This document shows positions 31,485 through 39,144 of a stretch of 39,370 bases of DNA, piece by piece. Made by a program: the position numbers and the translations under genes. The DNA comes from Bacillota bacterium (GTDB lineage Bacteria; Bacillota; UBA994; UBA5500), in NCBI GenBank assembly GCA_023436245.1, contig JAEZJZ010000079.1:1-39370 (forward strand), given 5' to 3'. Positions within the stretch are counted from its first letter, which is position 1. Every line of letters starts with the position of its first letter. A model generated the notes under the pieces. That model saw only the letters and a program-made list of their open reading frames with translations, was not told the DNA's origin and did no database searches.

Positions 31485-31614
31485 CAAGCCGATTCTTGGC
31501 TAGCCAAAACCGGTTATCTAGATCGCAGCACTGCGTGCTGCTCAGCGTACAAGCCGATTTTCGGCGAGCGAAAATCGCTTCATTTAGATCGCAGCACTAC
31601 GTGCTGCTTGCTTA
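31485..31614. repeat. Two tandem 65-bp repeat units, each with hairpins
   Basis: CAAGCCGATT occurs at 31485 and 31550 and GATCGCAGCACT follows in both, giving a period of 65 bases with partly diverged sequence between. Each unit ends in GCAGCAC-TGC/TAC-GTGCTGC, a perfect 7-bp stem. The first unit also holds TTGGCTAGCCAA and the second CGATTTTCG/CGAAAATCG, both perfect. The units lie between the MATE start and the proC end. They share the CACTACGTG core with the hairpin at 21500-21518. Confidence 0.65.
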
Positions 31615-31667
31615 CACTTGCAAACAATAACATTCTCCAACCATCTGCGAAAGTCCTCCCCGCCAGT

Positions 31668-32507
31668 TCAGTTTGCGGAGCCGGCAACAAGCAAGGCCAA
31701 GTCGCGCGAGCGAGCAGCCGCGGAGAGAATTGCCTGGCGCATCATCTCCGGGAAATCAGCACTTTGCATCACCTGCAGGGCCGCCATAGTCGTGCCACCA
31801 GGACTGGTCACCCGCCTGCGCAGCACATCCGGCGGCTGATTTTGTGAGGCAAGCAACTGTGCGGCCCCGAGCAGAGTCTGCTTGGTCAGCTCCCGGGCCA
31901 CAGCCATATCCAAGCCAGCAGCCACGCCACCCTGCTCCATCGCCTCCGCCAGCGCAAAGACATAGGCTGGGCCGCTACCGGAGAGAGCGGTAATCGCATC
32001 CATCCGAGCTTCGCTTACGCGCACCACAGTGCCGATTGACCGAAAGACTTCTTCCGCCAGATCGAGGTTACTGATCTCTCCGCCAGGCTCGGTACAGATC
32101 CCCGTGGCCGAGAGTCCGATGGCGGCGGATGTGTTGGGCATTGCCCGTACAACTCGGGTCACGCTGGGCACAGTCTGCCTAATTGTCGCCAGGTTCACGC
32201 CGGCTAACACGGAGATCAGCAACTGCTCCGCCCGCAGACTACCAGCGTATGCCGCCATCGCGGTCGTCAACTGCTGTGGCTTCATGGCCAATATGATAAT
32301 GTCCGCTATCTCCAAGACTTCTTTGGCTCCACTCGGTGAACTCGCGGCAATCCCATAGCATTCAGACAACAGCTTGAGTCGGCCCTCGTCCAACTCAACG
32401 ACTATCAGCTGTGCCGGCTGCACGATTTCCTTTGCCAGTAACCCCTTGATCATCGCTTCGGCCATAGCGCCTCCACCGATGAAACAGATGCCTTTCCCCT
32501 TGAGCAT
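31668..32507 (-). CDS. proC: Pyrroline-5-carboxylate reductase
   Basis: A 279-aa enzyme making L-proline from 1-pyrroline-5-carboxylate with NAD(P)H, the last step of proline synthesis. The Rossmann motif GGGAMAEAMIKGLL is at the N-terminus; AMKPQQL, VRAMPNTSAAIGLSATGIC, DAITALSGSGPAYVFALAEA and VTSPGGTTMAALQVM follow in family order, the last two forming the substrate site. ATG 32507 is seven bases after GGGAGG; ATG 32513 lies too close. A T-box leader with an intrinsic terminator directly precedes it, so transcription should rise when uncharged tRNA-Pro accumulates. Monocistronic by spacing. Confidence 0.95.
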   Translation of the reverse strand: MLKGKGICFIGGGAMAEAMIKGLLAKEIVQPAQLIVVELDEGRLKLLSECYGIAASSPSGAKEVLEIADIIILAMKPQQLTTAMAAYAGSLRAEQLLISVLAGVNLATIRQTVPSVTRVVRAMPNTSAAIGLSATGICTEPGGEISNLDLAEEVFRSIGTVVRVSEARMDAITALSGSGPAYVFALAEAMEQGGVAAGLDMAVARELTKQTLLGAAQLLASQNQPPDVLRRRVTSPGGTTMAALQVMQSADFPEMMRQAILSAAARSRDLALLVAGSAN

Positions 32508-32530
32508 ATCCATTCCTCCCCGATTCTCAG

Positions 32531-32573
32531 AACAAAAGGACCCTCTCGTCCTGTTTCCAGGACGAGAGAGTCC
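32531..32573 (-). terminator. Attenuator (terminator hairpin) of the proC T-box leader
   Basis: On the minus strand a 16-bp stem (arms at 32558-32573 and 32538-32553, one mismatch) with a GAAA loop is followed by TTTTGTT. It directly follows the T-box motif, as expected for a terminator/antiterminator switch. Confidence 0.9.
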
Positions 32574-32797
32574 ACTCTCCCGCGGTACCACCTAGTTTGA
32601 ATGCATGCATCCCACTTATCCCCGATAACGGCGGGTCACCGCTGCTTCACGCTCTCTGAGTAGGTTTCGGCCCCCGGCGATGAAGGTGTCTTTCAGCCGA
32701 TGAACACCCATCTCTTGCATCCCGTCTGCAGCCTACTTGGCTCAGGTCACTGCGCTTGCCAGTCTACTGTCCGCAACTGGCTGCTGCAGACTAGCTT
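32531..32797 (-). promoter_or_regulatory. T-box riboswitch upstream of proC, probable tRNA-Pro specificity
   Basis: The minus strand carries the T-box motif AGGTGGTACCGCG (complement of 32581-32593), followed by a terminator and then proC. Upstream a Stem I can be built from CTGAG...GTAGG (near 32735-32746) against CCTAC-TCAG (near 32656-32664), with an AGTA element on its 5' side. The 3' side reads CCGAAACCTA, so the specifier is probably CCT (proline, complement of 32662-32664), followed by A. Reading one base earlier would give ACC (threonine), but gene context favours proline. Uncharged tRNA binding would stabilise the antiterminator and allow proC expression. Confidence 0.9.
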
Positions 32798-32803
32798 TCG
32801 ACT

Positions 32804-32832
32804 ATTATGCATCAATCTGACCAACCTGGCAA
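32804..32832 (-). promoter_or_regulatory. Promoter of the T-box leader and proC
   Basis: On the minus strand TTGCCA (complement of 32827-32832) and CATAAT (complement of 32804-32809) are 17 bases apart. The predicted start lies just upstream of the T-box Stem I region. Confidence 0.7.
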
Positions 32833-32858
32833 GCACAACTAGCAGGCAATTGCTGGAA

Positions 32859-33482
32859 TCAACGACCAGGCGCGTCTTTTCGACGGCCCAACTTGTTCTC
32901 TGTCCCACTGAGTAATCTGGAGATGTTCGCACGGTGCCGGTAGATACCTAATGCCGCCAGCGCGACTGAGAACCAGATTTCGGCCCCGGATGCGCCAAAG
33001 TACCAGAGCGCGGGCGGCAGCAAAACCACCAGACAGAGAGAACCAAGCGAAACGTAGCGAGTGAGCGCAATCACTACCACGGCGATGCCGACAACAACAG
33101 CCAGCGGCTGCGTGAACAAAGCAATCGAGGCCCCGATAGTGGTGGCAATACCCTTGCCGCCCCGGCCGCCAAGAAAGATTGAGTAGTTATGACCTAGCAC
33201 GGCTGCCAGAGCAACCAGCAAAGTCGGCCAAGTGTTGCCGCCAAAAAGGTGCTGCGCCAAAACGGTGGGTAGCAAAGCCTTCGCCACATCCAAAATTGCC
33301 ACCAGTATTGCCGGACCGGGACCCAACACGCGCAAAGCATTTGTTCCACCGACATTGCCGCTGCCGTGCTTCGTGATGTCGATGCCGGCAAACATCCTGC
33401 CGGCCACATAGGCCGAAGGGAAGCTGCCCATCAGATAGGCAAATGGGATTAGCAAGTAATGCAAAGAGTTCAAGTTCTCCAC
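32859..33482 (-). CDS. plsY: Acyl-phosphate:glycerol-3-phosphate acyltransferase
   Basis: A 207-aa membrane enzyme that transfers an acyl group from acyl-phosphate to glycerol-3-phosphate, the first step of phospholipid synthesis with PlsX. Family motifs are complete: FAYLMGSFPSAYVAGRMF, DITKHGSGNVGGTNALRVLG, AAVLGHNYSIFLGGRGGKGI-type GHNYS and GGRGGKG, and a hydrophobic five-helix topology. The GTG 33482 start is uncertain: the best GGTGGAG ribosome site overlaps it, and TTG codons just downstream (for example three codons later) are alternatives. The C-terminus is basic (SGTENKLGRRKDAPGR). It lies 28 bases downstream of the S41 protease gene on the same strand. Confidence 0.92.
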   Translation of the reverse strand: MENLNSLHYLLIPFAYLMGSFPSAYVAGRMFAGIDITKHGSGNVGGTNALRVLGPGPAILVAILDVAKALLPTVLAQHLFGGNTWPTLLVALAAVLGHNYSIFLGGRGGKGIATTIGASIALFTQPLAVVVGIAVVVIALTRYVSLGSLCLVVLLPPALWYFGASGAEIWFSVALAALGIYRHRANISRLLSGTENKLGRRKDAPGR

Positions 33483-33510
33483 CCCAGATTAGCATTTTTC
33501 GCAGCCACTG

Positions 33511-34710
33511 CTACCGGCCGATCAGATTATCCTTCACATATTGGATTGCTTCTTGCAGCTGCAGGTCTGACTTGGCGTCCTCAGGCTGCTCAATAACCAC
33601 GTCCGGAGTGAGTCCCTTGTGATGAATATCCCGCCCGTCCGGCGTCAAGTAGCGGTATTGCGTCACCCAGACCCGCGAACCGTCTGTCAGTTGGTACGGC
33701 ACCTGCACCGTGCCCTTACCGAAAGAGGTGGTTCCGAGCAGCGTTGCCCGCTGATAGTCCTGCAGCGCGCCGGAAACGACCTCCGAAGCAGAGGCGCTCC
33801 CCCCGTTGACGAGCACCACCAACGGACCGCTCCACACTTGCTCCTGATAGGTCTGGTAAGTTTCCTCTTCTCCTTGCCGATCCACCACACGCACGATCAC
33901 CTGGTCGGCTGGGAGAAACAGATCAGCAATTTCGCGGGCGCTGTCCAGGAGACCGCCGCCGTTTGAGCGCAAGTCAAAGACAATCGCCTTCACGCCTTTG
34001 TTCTTCAGGTCCACCACCGCTTCCCGCAACTGGCCTGGGGCTGTCTCGGTGAAGCGATACATGGCCGCTACACCCACATTGCCCACTACCCAGTGATCAA
34101 CCACCGGCGTGGTGATCACGCCCCGCACGATGGACAGAGAAATGGGGGCTGGATCATCATCCCGCAGAATCGTCAGGGTGACCGACGTTCCCGCCTCTCC
34201 CCTGATCTTGTTGTTGATCTCAGCTTGTGTGTGACCCTTCACCGGGTCGCCATCCACGGCAACGATGCGGTCGAGCACCTTCACTCCGGCAGCCTCAGCC
34301 GGCGAGCCGCGGAAGACGATCTCGACCTCCAGTTCATTGGTCCGATAGAGGGACTGAATGCCAATTCCAGTGTAGACCCCCTGCAATGCTGATTGATCAA
34401 AGGCAGTCGCTTCAGCAGCCGTCTCGTAGCGGGTATAACCGCCATCGACCGCACCCAGCATGCCCCGGATAGCATTGTCGACTGCTTCATCCACCGGCAG
34501 GGGATTCTCAGTGACGTGATACTGCTCAATCAGGTTTTGCACGAGACCCACTTTAGCAAACGGATCCTGGGCGAAACCAAATCCTAGACGTCCGATCAGT
34601 CCGTTCGCGTTAGCGCCAAAGAAGGTGCCAACAACGAAGACCACAATCAGCAAGGCAATAATGTTCAGGTAATGGCGCGATCCGCGCGGAGCACCCGATC
34701 CGTCAGTCAT
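33511..34710 (-). CDS. S41-family C-terminal processing peptidase with PDZ domain
   Basis: A 399-aa membrane-anchored serine protease. One N-terminal membrane helix (about 14-33, LNIIALLIVVFVVGTFFGAN) anchors it outside. A PDZ domain follows (about 105-185: GVYTGIGIQSLYRTNELEVE then PAEAAGVKVLDRIVAVDGDP), then the S41 protease core with FDLRSNGGGLLDSAREIADL, the nucleophile in NGGSASASE (probably S307) and the general base K332 in SFGKGTVQ, 25 residues apart as in CtpB. In spore-formers CtpB cleaves SpoIVFA to switch on sigma-K; this protein could have that or a housekeeping role. ATG 34710 is eight bases after AAAGGGG. It probably forms a unit with plsY. Confidence 0.88.
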   Translation of the reverse strand: MTDGSGAPRGSRHYLNIIALLIVVFVVGTFFGANANGLIGRLGFGFAQDPFAKVGLVQNLIEQYHVTENPLPVDEAVDNAIRGMLGAVDGGYTRYETAAEATAFDQSALQGVYTGIGIQSLYRTNELEVEIVFRGSPAEAAGVKVLDRIVAVDGDPVKGHTQAEINNKIRGEAGTSVTLTILRDDDPAPISLSIVRGVITTPVVDHWVVGNVGVAAMYRFTETAPGQLREAVVDLKNKGVKAIVFDLRSNGGGLLDSAREIADLFLPADQVIVRVVDRQGEEETYQTYQEQVWSGPLVVLVNGGSASASEVVSGALQDYQRATLLGTTSFGKGTVQVPYQLTDGSRVWVTQYRYLTPDGRDIHHKGLTPDVVIEQPEDAKSDLQLQEAIQYVKDNLIGR

Positions 34711-34807
34711 ACTCGACGCCCCTTTATGATCAACTCTCACCCTAACAACTCTGTCCACACTGCATCTAGGTATTAGTGCTCTGTCAAACCTCAAAACTAT
34801 CGTGCGT

Positions 34808-34874
34808 CGTCAAGCCTCAGTCCAATTGATTTCGGAGACAATTGACCCTACATGCGATAGCTTAAGGCTTGACG
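34808..34874. repeat. Nested inverted repeat
   Basis: CGTCAAGCCT (34808-34817) pairs with AGGCTTGACG (34865-34874). Inside, CAATTG occurs twice (34823-34828 and 34839-34844), itself palindromic. Flanking sequence CAAAACTATCG and CGATAGCTTAAG extends a second, imperfect pairing. It could be a regulatory hairpin or a remnant of a miniature element. Confidence 0.5.
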
Positions 34875-34956
34875 CCTACTAGAGTGTTCTATTCGGCACC
34901 CTTCTAGATTATCCTGCCCAGGTGGGTTGGCAAATGACCCCCAACGGCCGTTTGGA

Positions 34957-34986
34957 AAGCAAAAGGCCAGTGTCATCAGCCTGGCC
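34957..34986 (-). terminator. Terminator of the phosphoribosyltransferase gene
   Basis: GGCCAG (34965-34970) pairs with CTGGCC (34981-34986), followed on the minus strand by TTTTGCTTT. It lies 41 bases after the stop at 35028. Confidence 0.7.
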
Positions 34987-35027
34987 ACGATCACTCTATT
35001 CTCCCCGGATGACGGGCAGTAAATCCT

Positions 35028-35789
35028 TTAGTCACGCGTGCGTACTGCAGTCAGGACCGAACAGGATTCTGCCCCTGCTGCGAGCAGCATCCTGGTGACC
35101 TCGCTTACAGTTGCGCCCGAATCGTGGATGTCGTCCAGCACCAAGAGAGAGCGACCTGCAATCAGGCTGGGATTGAGGCAGCGGTAGAGCCCAGCGACGT
35201 TTGCCAGTTTCTCATCGAGGGACTTTAGTTCACACTGCCGTCTGGACGGCCGTGTCCGCTGCAGTAGGTTGCAGAGCACGGGCAACTGCACCAGCGAGGC
35301 GGTCAACTCCCCCACGCGGCTGGTGAGGTCAAACGGCCGGGAGCGATCGTTGTCCGGAACCGGCACCAGGAAATCGCAAGTGTAATGGAGCGGGTGACGC
35401 CGAATGAAACGCGCCAGATGGTGGGCCAGCTCCACAGCATGCCCGTAGCGCTCAGCCTGCTTATACTCATACAGTAACTGTCCTAACGCTGTGCGCCTCT
35501 CTACCTGGCCGGGTAAGATATCCCAGTCCAAGGCAAACCCGCGCGCCGGATGACAGGGCAAGAGCTGTGCGCCAGCCAACGTGCGCAGCAGGTATCCAAT
35601 CCGTTCTGCTAAACCAGAAGTTTGCAGCAGCGAGAGAGCGTAACTGTATTCACCGTGAGGATCGGCATAATCCCCGGTAGACGGCACGTCCGGGAACGCC
35701 TCTCGGATCAACTGGCCACAGATTGACGCCCCTCGCAGTAGAATCATCAGCTCGTCCGGACATACCTGGATCTCCCACTCCAACTGCAC
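35028..35789 (-). CDS. Phosphoribosyltransferase-domain protein (ComFC-like C-terminus)
   Basis: A 253-aa protein. The C-terminal ~120 residues look like a type I phosphoribosyltransferase: CDFLVPVPDNDRSRPFDLTS, CNLLQRTRPSRRQCELKSLD, and the PRPP-binding segment RSLLVLDDIHDSGATVSEV, then SCSVLTAVRTRD. The sequence NDRSRPFD and the DDIHDSG loop resemble ComFC. The N-terminal ~130 residues (LRGASICGQLIREAFPD and DYADPHGEYSYALSLLQTSG) are not a zinc finger and not recognised. Start GTG 35789 is six bases after GGAGGG; the ATG at 35807 precedes the ribosome site. Role could be DNA uptake or a nuclease-linked repair function; unproven. Confidence 0.72.
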   Translation of the reverse strand: MQLEWEIQVCPDELMILLRGASICGQLIREAFPDVPSTGDYADPHGEYSYALSLLQTSGLAERIGYLLRTLAGAQLLPCHPARGFALDWDILPGQVERRTALGQLLYEYKQAERYGHAVELAHHLARFIRRHPLHYTCDFLVPVPDNDRSRPFDLTSRVGELTASLVQLPVLCNLLQRTRPSRRQCELKSLDEKLANVAGLYRCLNPSLIAGRSLLVLDDIHDSGATVSEVTRMLLAAGAESCSVLTAVRTRD

Positions 35790-35869
35790 CAAAAGCCCTC
35801 CCTGCATCCGGTCGTAATAATGCCTATTCCCGGAGGTGGACAGCTAGAACGCGCTGCAGAGATGCGAAA

Positions 35870-35895
35870 GCAGGGCGACACTCGTGTCGCCCTGC
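35870..35895 (-). terminator. Terminator of the M42 peptidase operon
   Basis: GCAGGGCGACAC (35870-35881) pairs perfectly with GTGTCGCCCTGC (35884-35895) around a 2-base gap, so the loop must open by a pair or two. The minus strand continues with TTTCGC. It lies 12 bases after the stop at 35908. Confidence 0.8.
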
Positions 35896-35907
35896 CTCAG
35901 TCCTCGC

Positions 35908-36891
35908 CTAGAACTCTGTCTCCATCACACCGACCAATAGCTTCACGCCGTTTTCCAAGTCGGCCAAGTCCACCATCTCGGAAGCCGTGTGCACATAACG
36001 GCATGGGATGGACATCACACCGGCTGGAATGCCGCTCTTGGTCATTTGGATGGCGCCAGCATCGGTGCCGCCAGCCTCCAGTACCTCCAACTGATAAGGA
36101 ATCCCGCGGGACTCTGCCACCCGCTCCATGAACCGCCGCACCGCTGGTGTGCAGAGCAGGCTGGAATCCCGCACCTTCACAGTCGGGCCCTTGCCAAGCT
36201 CAACATCCATAGTGGCTGCTTTCGGAGTATCACCGGTGCGCGTCACGTCTACGGCGATGCCGAGGTCAGGAGTAATGCCATAGGCGGCAACGCGCGCCCC
36301 ACGCAACCCCACTTCTTCCTGAGTGGTGAAGACTGCGTAGATGTCATACTGAGGTGTCTTCACTTGCTTCAGCGCCTCAATCAGCACAGCGCAGGCCACG
36401 CGGTCATCCATGGCTTTGGAGACGAGGCGTTGGCCCAGATCCGCAAATTCGCGCTTGATGGCTGCCGTGTCGCCGATGCGCACCAACTTGACGGCTTCCT
36501 CTCGGTTGGCTGCTCCGATGTCGATGAACATCTTGTTCATGGTCAGATCTTTGATTGCATCAATCCGATCATGTCCGAACACGCCAATGGTTCCGTTCTG
36601 GAAATAGCAGCGATTTCCGACTAAAGTCCAGGGTGCGAGGCCACCGACATTGTAGAAGCGCAGGAAACCGTGTTCATCGATGTGGGTAACCATTACGCCG
36701 ATCTCGTCCATGTGGCTGGCCACCATCAGTTTTCGGGCGCCACCACGCTTGATGGCGATCAGATTGCCCAGCGCGTCTACCTGCAGTTCGTCAACGTATG
36801 GCGTTACTTCCGCCGCGATCAGCTCACGCACTACCTCTTCGCTGCCGGTCGGCCCGTAGGCCTCGACCAACCGCTTGACTAGTTCCTTCAT
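35908..36891 (-). CDS. M42-family aminopeptidase (third gene of tandem operon)
   Basis: A 327-aa metalloaminopeptidase of the M42 glutamyl/DET-type family. Metal and catalytic residues are visible: His in LMVASHMDEIGVMV, Asp in KAMDDRVACAVLIEAL, the Glu pair in TTQEEVGLRGARVAAYG, Asp in IAVDVTRTGDTPKAATM and the last His in RYVHTASEMVD. M42 enzymes form large dodecameric particles that trim peptides in the cytoplasm, often also called endoglucanase M or FrvX. It is the last of three tandem genes, and its ATG overlaps the stop of the second gene (ATGA). The operon ends at a strong terminator. Exact substrate preference cannot be told. Confidence 0.9.
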   Translation of the reverse strand: MKELVKRLVEAYGPTGSEEVVRELIAAEVTPYVDELQVDALGNLIAIKRGGARKLMVASHMDEIGVMVTHIDEHGFLRFYNVGGLAPWTLVGNRCYFQNGTIGVFGHDRIDAIKDLTMNKMFIDIGAANREEAVKLVRIGDTAAIKREFADLGQRLVSKAMDDRVACAVLIEALKQVKTPQYDIYAVFTTQEEVGLRGARVAAYGITPDLGIAVDVTRTGDTPKAATMDVELGKGPTVKVRDSSLLCTPAVRRFMERVAESRGIPYQLEVLEAGGTDAGAIQMTKSGIPAGVMSIPCRYVHTASEMVDLADLENGVKLLVGVMETEF

Positions 36892-37907
36892 ACCCGAAAA
36901 CCTCCTTCTATGCTGCGTAGAAACAGCTTCACTAACTGAATTGTGTGGTTGAGATCAGACAGCTTCAACGCCGACACCGGCGAATGGATATAGCGGCAAG
37001 GGACAGAGACAACGACCACCGGGATGCCTGCTTTGGTCTGGTTGATCCGTCCGGCATCGCTGCCGCCGGTGACTGAGCGCTTGAACTGATACGGTATCTG
37101 ATGCTCTTCGGCCAAGCGAATCAGTTCCGCCACCATCGCCTTGTTGCTGATCACAGACGCATCCATGATACTGATGGCCGGACCGCCGCCGATGTTTGTG
37201 CAGTAACCGTGCTCCTCGCTACCCGGCGTGTCGCTGCAAGTAGTGCCTTCCAGCACAATGGCCAGATCGGGCTCCACCCGGTAGGCAGCCACTCCAGAGC
37301 CTCGCAAGCCGATTTCCTCCTGGACAGTGAACGCGCCAACCACAGGCATCCGATACTCTTCCCTCAGCACCTCCGCCAACACGGTGCAGCCGGCCCGGTC
37401 ATCAAATGCCTTGCCTTTGACCATGTCCATGCCGAATTCGGCGAACTTAGTGGCGAAGACGGCGTAATCGCCGATACTGACCATGGACAGAGCTTCTTCT
37501 TTGCTGGTTGCTCCGATGTCGATGTAGAGCGAGCGATGAGGGATGACCTGACTGCGCTCTTCCGGTCTCTGCAGGTGAATAGCCTTGGCGCCGATTACTC
37601 CCGGCACGCGTTTGTCGCCAATCACCACTGTCTTAGAGACAAGCACGCGGTCATCCAAACCGCCGACTTTCTGGAACTGCAACAAGCCGGAGGAGTCAAC
37701 GTGGTTGATCAGCAGACCACATTCATCCATGTGCGCCGCCAACATCACCTTGGGGCCGCTTGCGGCCGGCTTGACCGCAATCAGGTTGCCCAGGGCATCC
37801 CGCTGCCACTCCAAGATATGCTCTGCTAGCTCAGTCTGCAGTACCTGACGCACTTCCTGCTCGTACCCGGAAGGGCCGAACGCTTCCGACAGCCTTTTTA
37901 GTAGCAT
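36888..37907 (-). CDS. M42-family aminopeptidase (second gene of tandem operon)
   Basis: A 339-aa paralogue with the same motifs: LAAHMDECGLLINHVD, KAFDDRAGCTVLAEVLREEY, TVQEEIGLRGSGVAAYRVEP, IVLEGTTCSDTPGSEEHGYC and CRYIHSPVSALK. In the fourth motif Glu replaces the usual Asp (VLEGT against ALDVC and AVDVT in the flanking paralogues); both can bind metal, and Glu is found in some family members. The segment before it has a longer insertion than the third gene. Its start (ATG 37907) overlaps the stop of the first gene by ten bases. Different metal ligands in the three copies suggest complementary peptide specificity within mixed particles, which is inference. Confidence 0.88.
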   Translation of the reverse strand: MLLKRLSEAFGPSGYEQEVRQVLQTELAEHILEWQRDALGNLIAVKPAASGPKVMLAAHMDECGLLINHVDSSGLLQFQKVGGLDDRVLVSKTVVIGDKRVPGVIGAKAIHLQRPEERSQVIPHRSLYIDIGATSKEEALSMVSIGDYAVFATKFAEFGMDMVKGKAFDDRAGCTVLAEVLREEYRMPVVGAFTVQEEIGLRGSGVAAYRVEPDLAIVLEGTTCSDTPGSEEHGYCTNIGGGPAISIMDASVISNKAMVAELIRLAEEHQIPYQFKRSVTGGSDAGRINQTKAGIPVVVVSVPCRYIHSPVSALKLSDLNHTIQLVKLFLRSIEGGFRV

Positions 37908-38953
37908 AGCAATCCCTCCACAAACGAATCGTTAATGCTGGCAATGAACAGCGCCAGCAAACGACCGGCAGACTTCAGATCGGCCAAATTGACCGTTTCC
38001 ACCGACGTATGCATGTACCTGGACGGGATGGAAAGCAAACCGGTGGGGATGCCAGCCTGAGTCACCTGCATGGCCCAGAGATCTGTGCCTGTGCCGGCCG
38101 CATACACCTCAGGGGTGTATGGAATATTGTAGTCCTTGGCCACCTTCACCAGCTGCTCGTGCACCTTGGGATGGATGTTGGCTCCGTACCCGATGGTCGG
38201 ACCTTTGCCCATGGGGGCCGTATCCTGTTCGGGCACCCCCGGCATGTCTCCATGGCAAACATCCAAGGCAATACCGATATCGGGGGCGATACCATAAGTG
38301 CTGACCGCAGCCCCGCGCAGGCCCACTTCCTCCTGTACCGTGGCCACGGCGTAGACGTCGACCGTGTGACGCAGTCTCTTTAGCTCCTGGAGGCAATAGT
38401 AAATCACCGCAACGGCCGCCCGGTCATCCATGGCTTTGCCGGATACGGTCTCCTTGCCCAACTCCGACATGGATCGGTTAATGGTGACCATGTCTCCCAC
38501 GTGCACCAGTTGCCGCAAATCTGACAGCGGCATGCCTAAATCGATGATCAGATCCTTCATCGGAATGGCGCGGTCCTTGTCTTCCGGCTGCATCAGATGC
38601 GGCGGCTTCAAACCGATGATGCCCAGCAGGTCGCGCTCACCGTGCACGATCACCTCTTGGGAGATCAGCGTCCGCTGATCCACGCCACCGACCGAGATGA
38701 AGCGCAGGAAACCCCGCTCGTCAATCTTGGTAATCATCAGGCCAATTTCGTCCATGTGCCCAGCCAGCATCACCCGCTTACGCGGTCCACTCCCTTCTCC
38801 TTTGCGGAGAGCGATCACGTTGCCCAGCACATCGCTCTTCACCTCGTCACAGACCTCGGAGAATGCCCGGCCGATCAGTTCGCCCACCTGGCTTTCATAG
38901 CCAGAGACGCCGGTTGACTCGACCATCTGTCTGAGGAACTCCTTCATCTGCAC
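37898..38953 (-). CDS. M42-family aminopeptidase (first gene of tandem operon)
   Basis: A 351-aa M42 peptidase: LAGHMDEIGLMITKID, KAMDDRAAVAVIYYCLQELK, TVQEEVGLRGAAVSTYGIAP, IALDVCHGDMPGVPEQDTAP and SRYMHTSVETVNLADLK carry the metal and catalytic residues. It has the longest N-terminus and a C-terminal tail (NDSFVEGLLCY). The start GTG 38953 is nine bases after GGAGG; an ATG two codons in lies farther than usual. As first gene it sets expression for the other two, all overlapping. Functions as a peptide-trimming enzyme in amino-acid recycling; a metal cofactor (Zn or Co) is expected. Confidence 0.9.
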   Translation of the reverse strand: MQMKEFLRQMVESTGVSGYESQVGELIGRAFSEVCDEVKSDVLGNVIALRKGEGSGPRKRVMLAGHMDEIGLMITKIDERGFLRFISVGGVDQRTLISQEVIVHGERDLLGIIGLKPPHLMQPEDKDRAIPMKDLIIDLGMPLSDLRQLVHVGDMVTINRSMSELGKETVSGKAMDDRAAVAVIYYCLQELKRLRHTVDVYAVATVQEEVGLRGAAVSTYGIAPDIGIALDVCHGDMPGVPEQDTAPMGKGPTIGYGANIHPKVHEQLVKVAKDYNIPYTPEVYAAGTGTDLWAMQVTQAGIPTGLLSIPSRYMHTSVETVNLADLKSAGRLLALFIASINDSFVEGLLCY

Positions 38954-39092
38954 CTATGTAATCCTCCTTCCTAAGCTCCGTAATCAGTATGCCCCAGCCG
39001 AATTTAGCTAGGACCAACCATGTCTTAATTCGCCGAACAAGCCGTGGGCCCTGCCTCCTGCTGGGATATTTTCTCGTTTCTTGCCCAGCGCT

Positions 39093-39121
39093 GGATAAAC
39101 CCTTCGTCGGGAAGAATAATA
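39093..39121 (+). promoter_or_regulatory. Possible sigma-F/G-type promoter for the SASP-like gene
   Basis: GGATA (39093-39097) fits the -35 pattern GHATR and AATAATA (39115-39121) matches six of seven positions of the -10 pattern CATWHTA, with 17 bases between. It lies just upstream of the ribosome site at 39131. Confidence 0.45.
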
Positions 39122-39144
39122 GCCATGAATGGAGGTGATGCCGT

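Larger units (their letters stand above)
34711..35027. other. Intergenic region with inverted repeats and a terminator
   Basis: About 320 bases upstream of the S41 protease gene and downstream of the phosphoribosyltransferase gene, both on the minus strand. It holds a nested inverted repeat at 34808-34874 and a terminator at 34957-34986. A minus-strand TTGACA (complement of 34782-34787) is a possible -35 box for the protease gene, but its -10 partner is unclear. No gene is visible. Confidence 0.6.

Noticed and set aside
31485..31614. Two repeat units considered as a CRISPR array
   Set aside because: Only two units, no constant repeat with unique spacers of uniform length, and no cas genes in the window.
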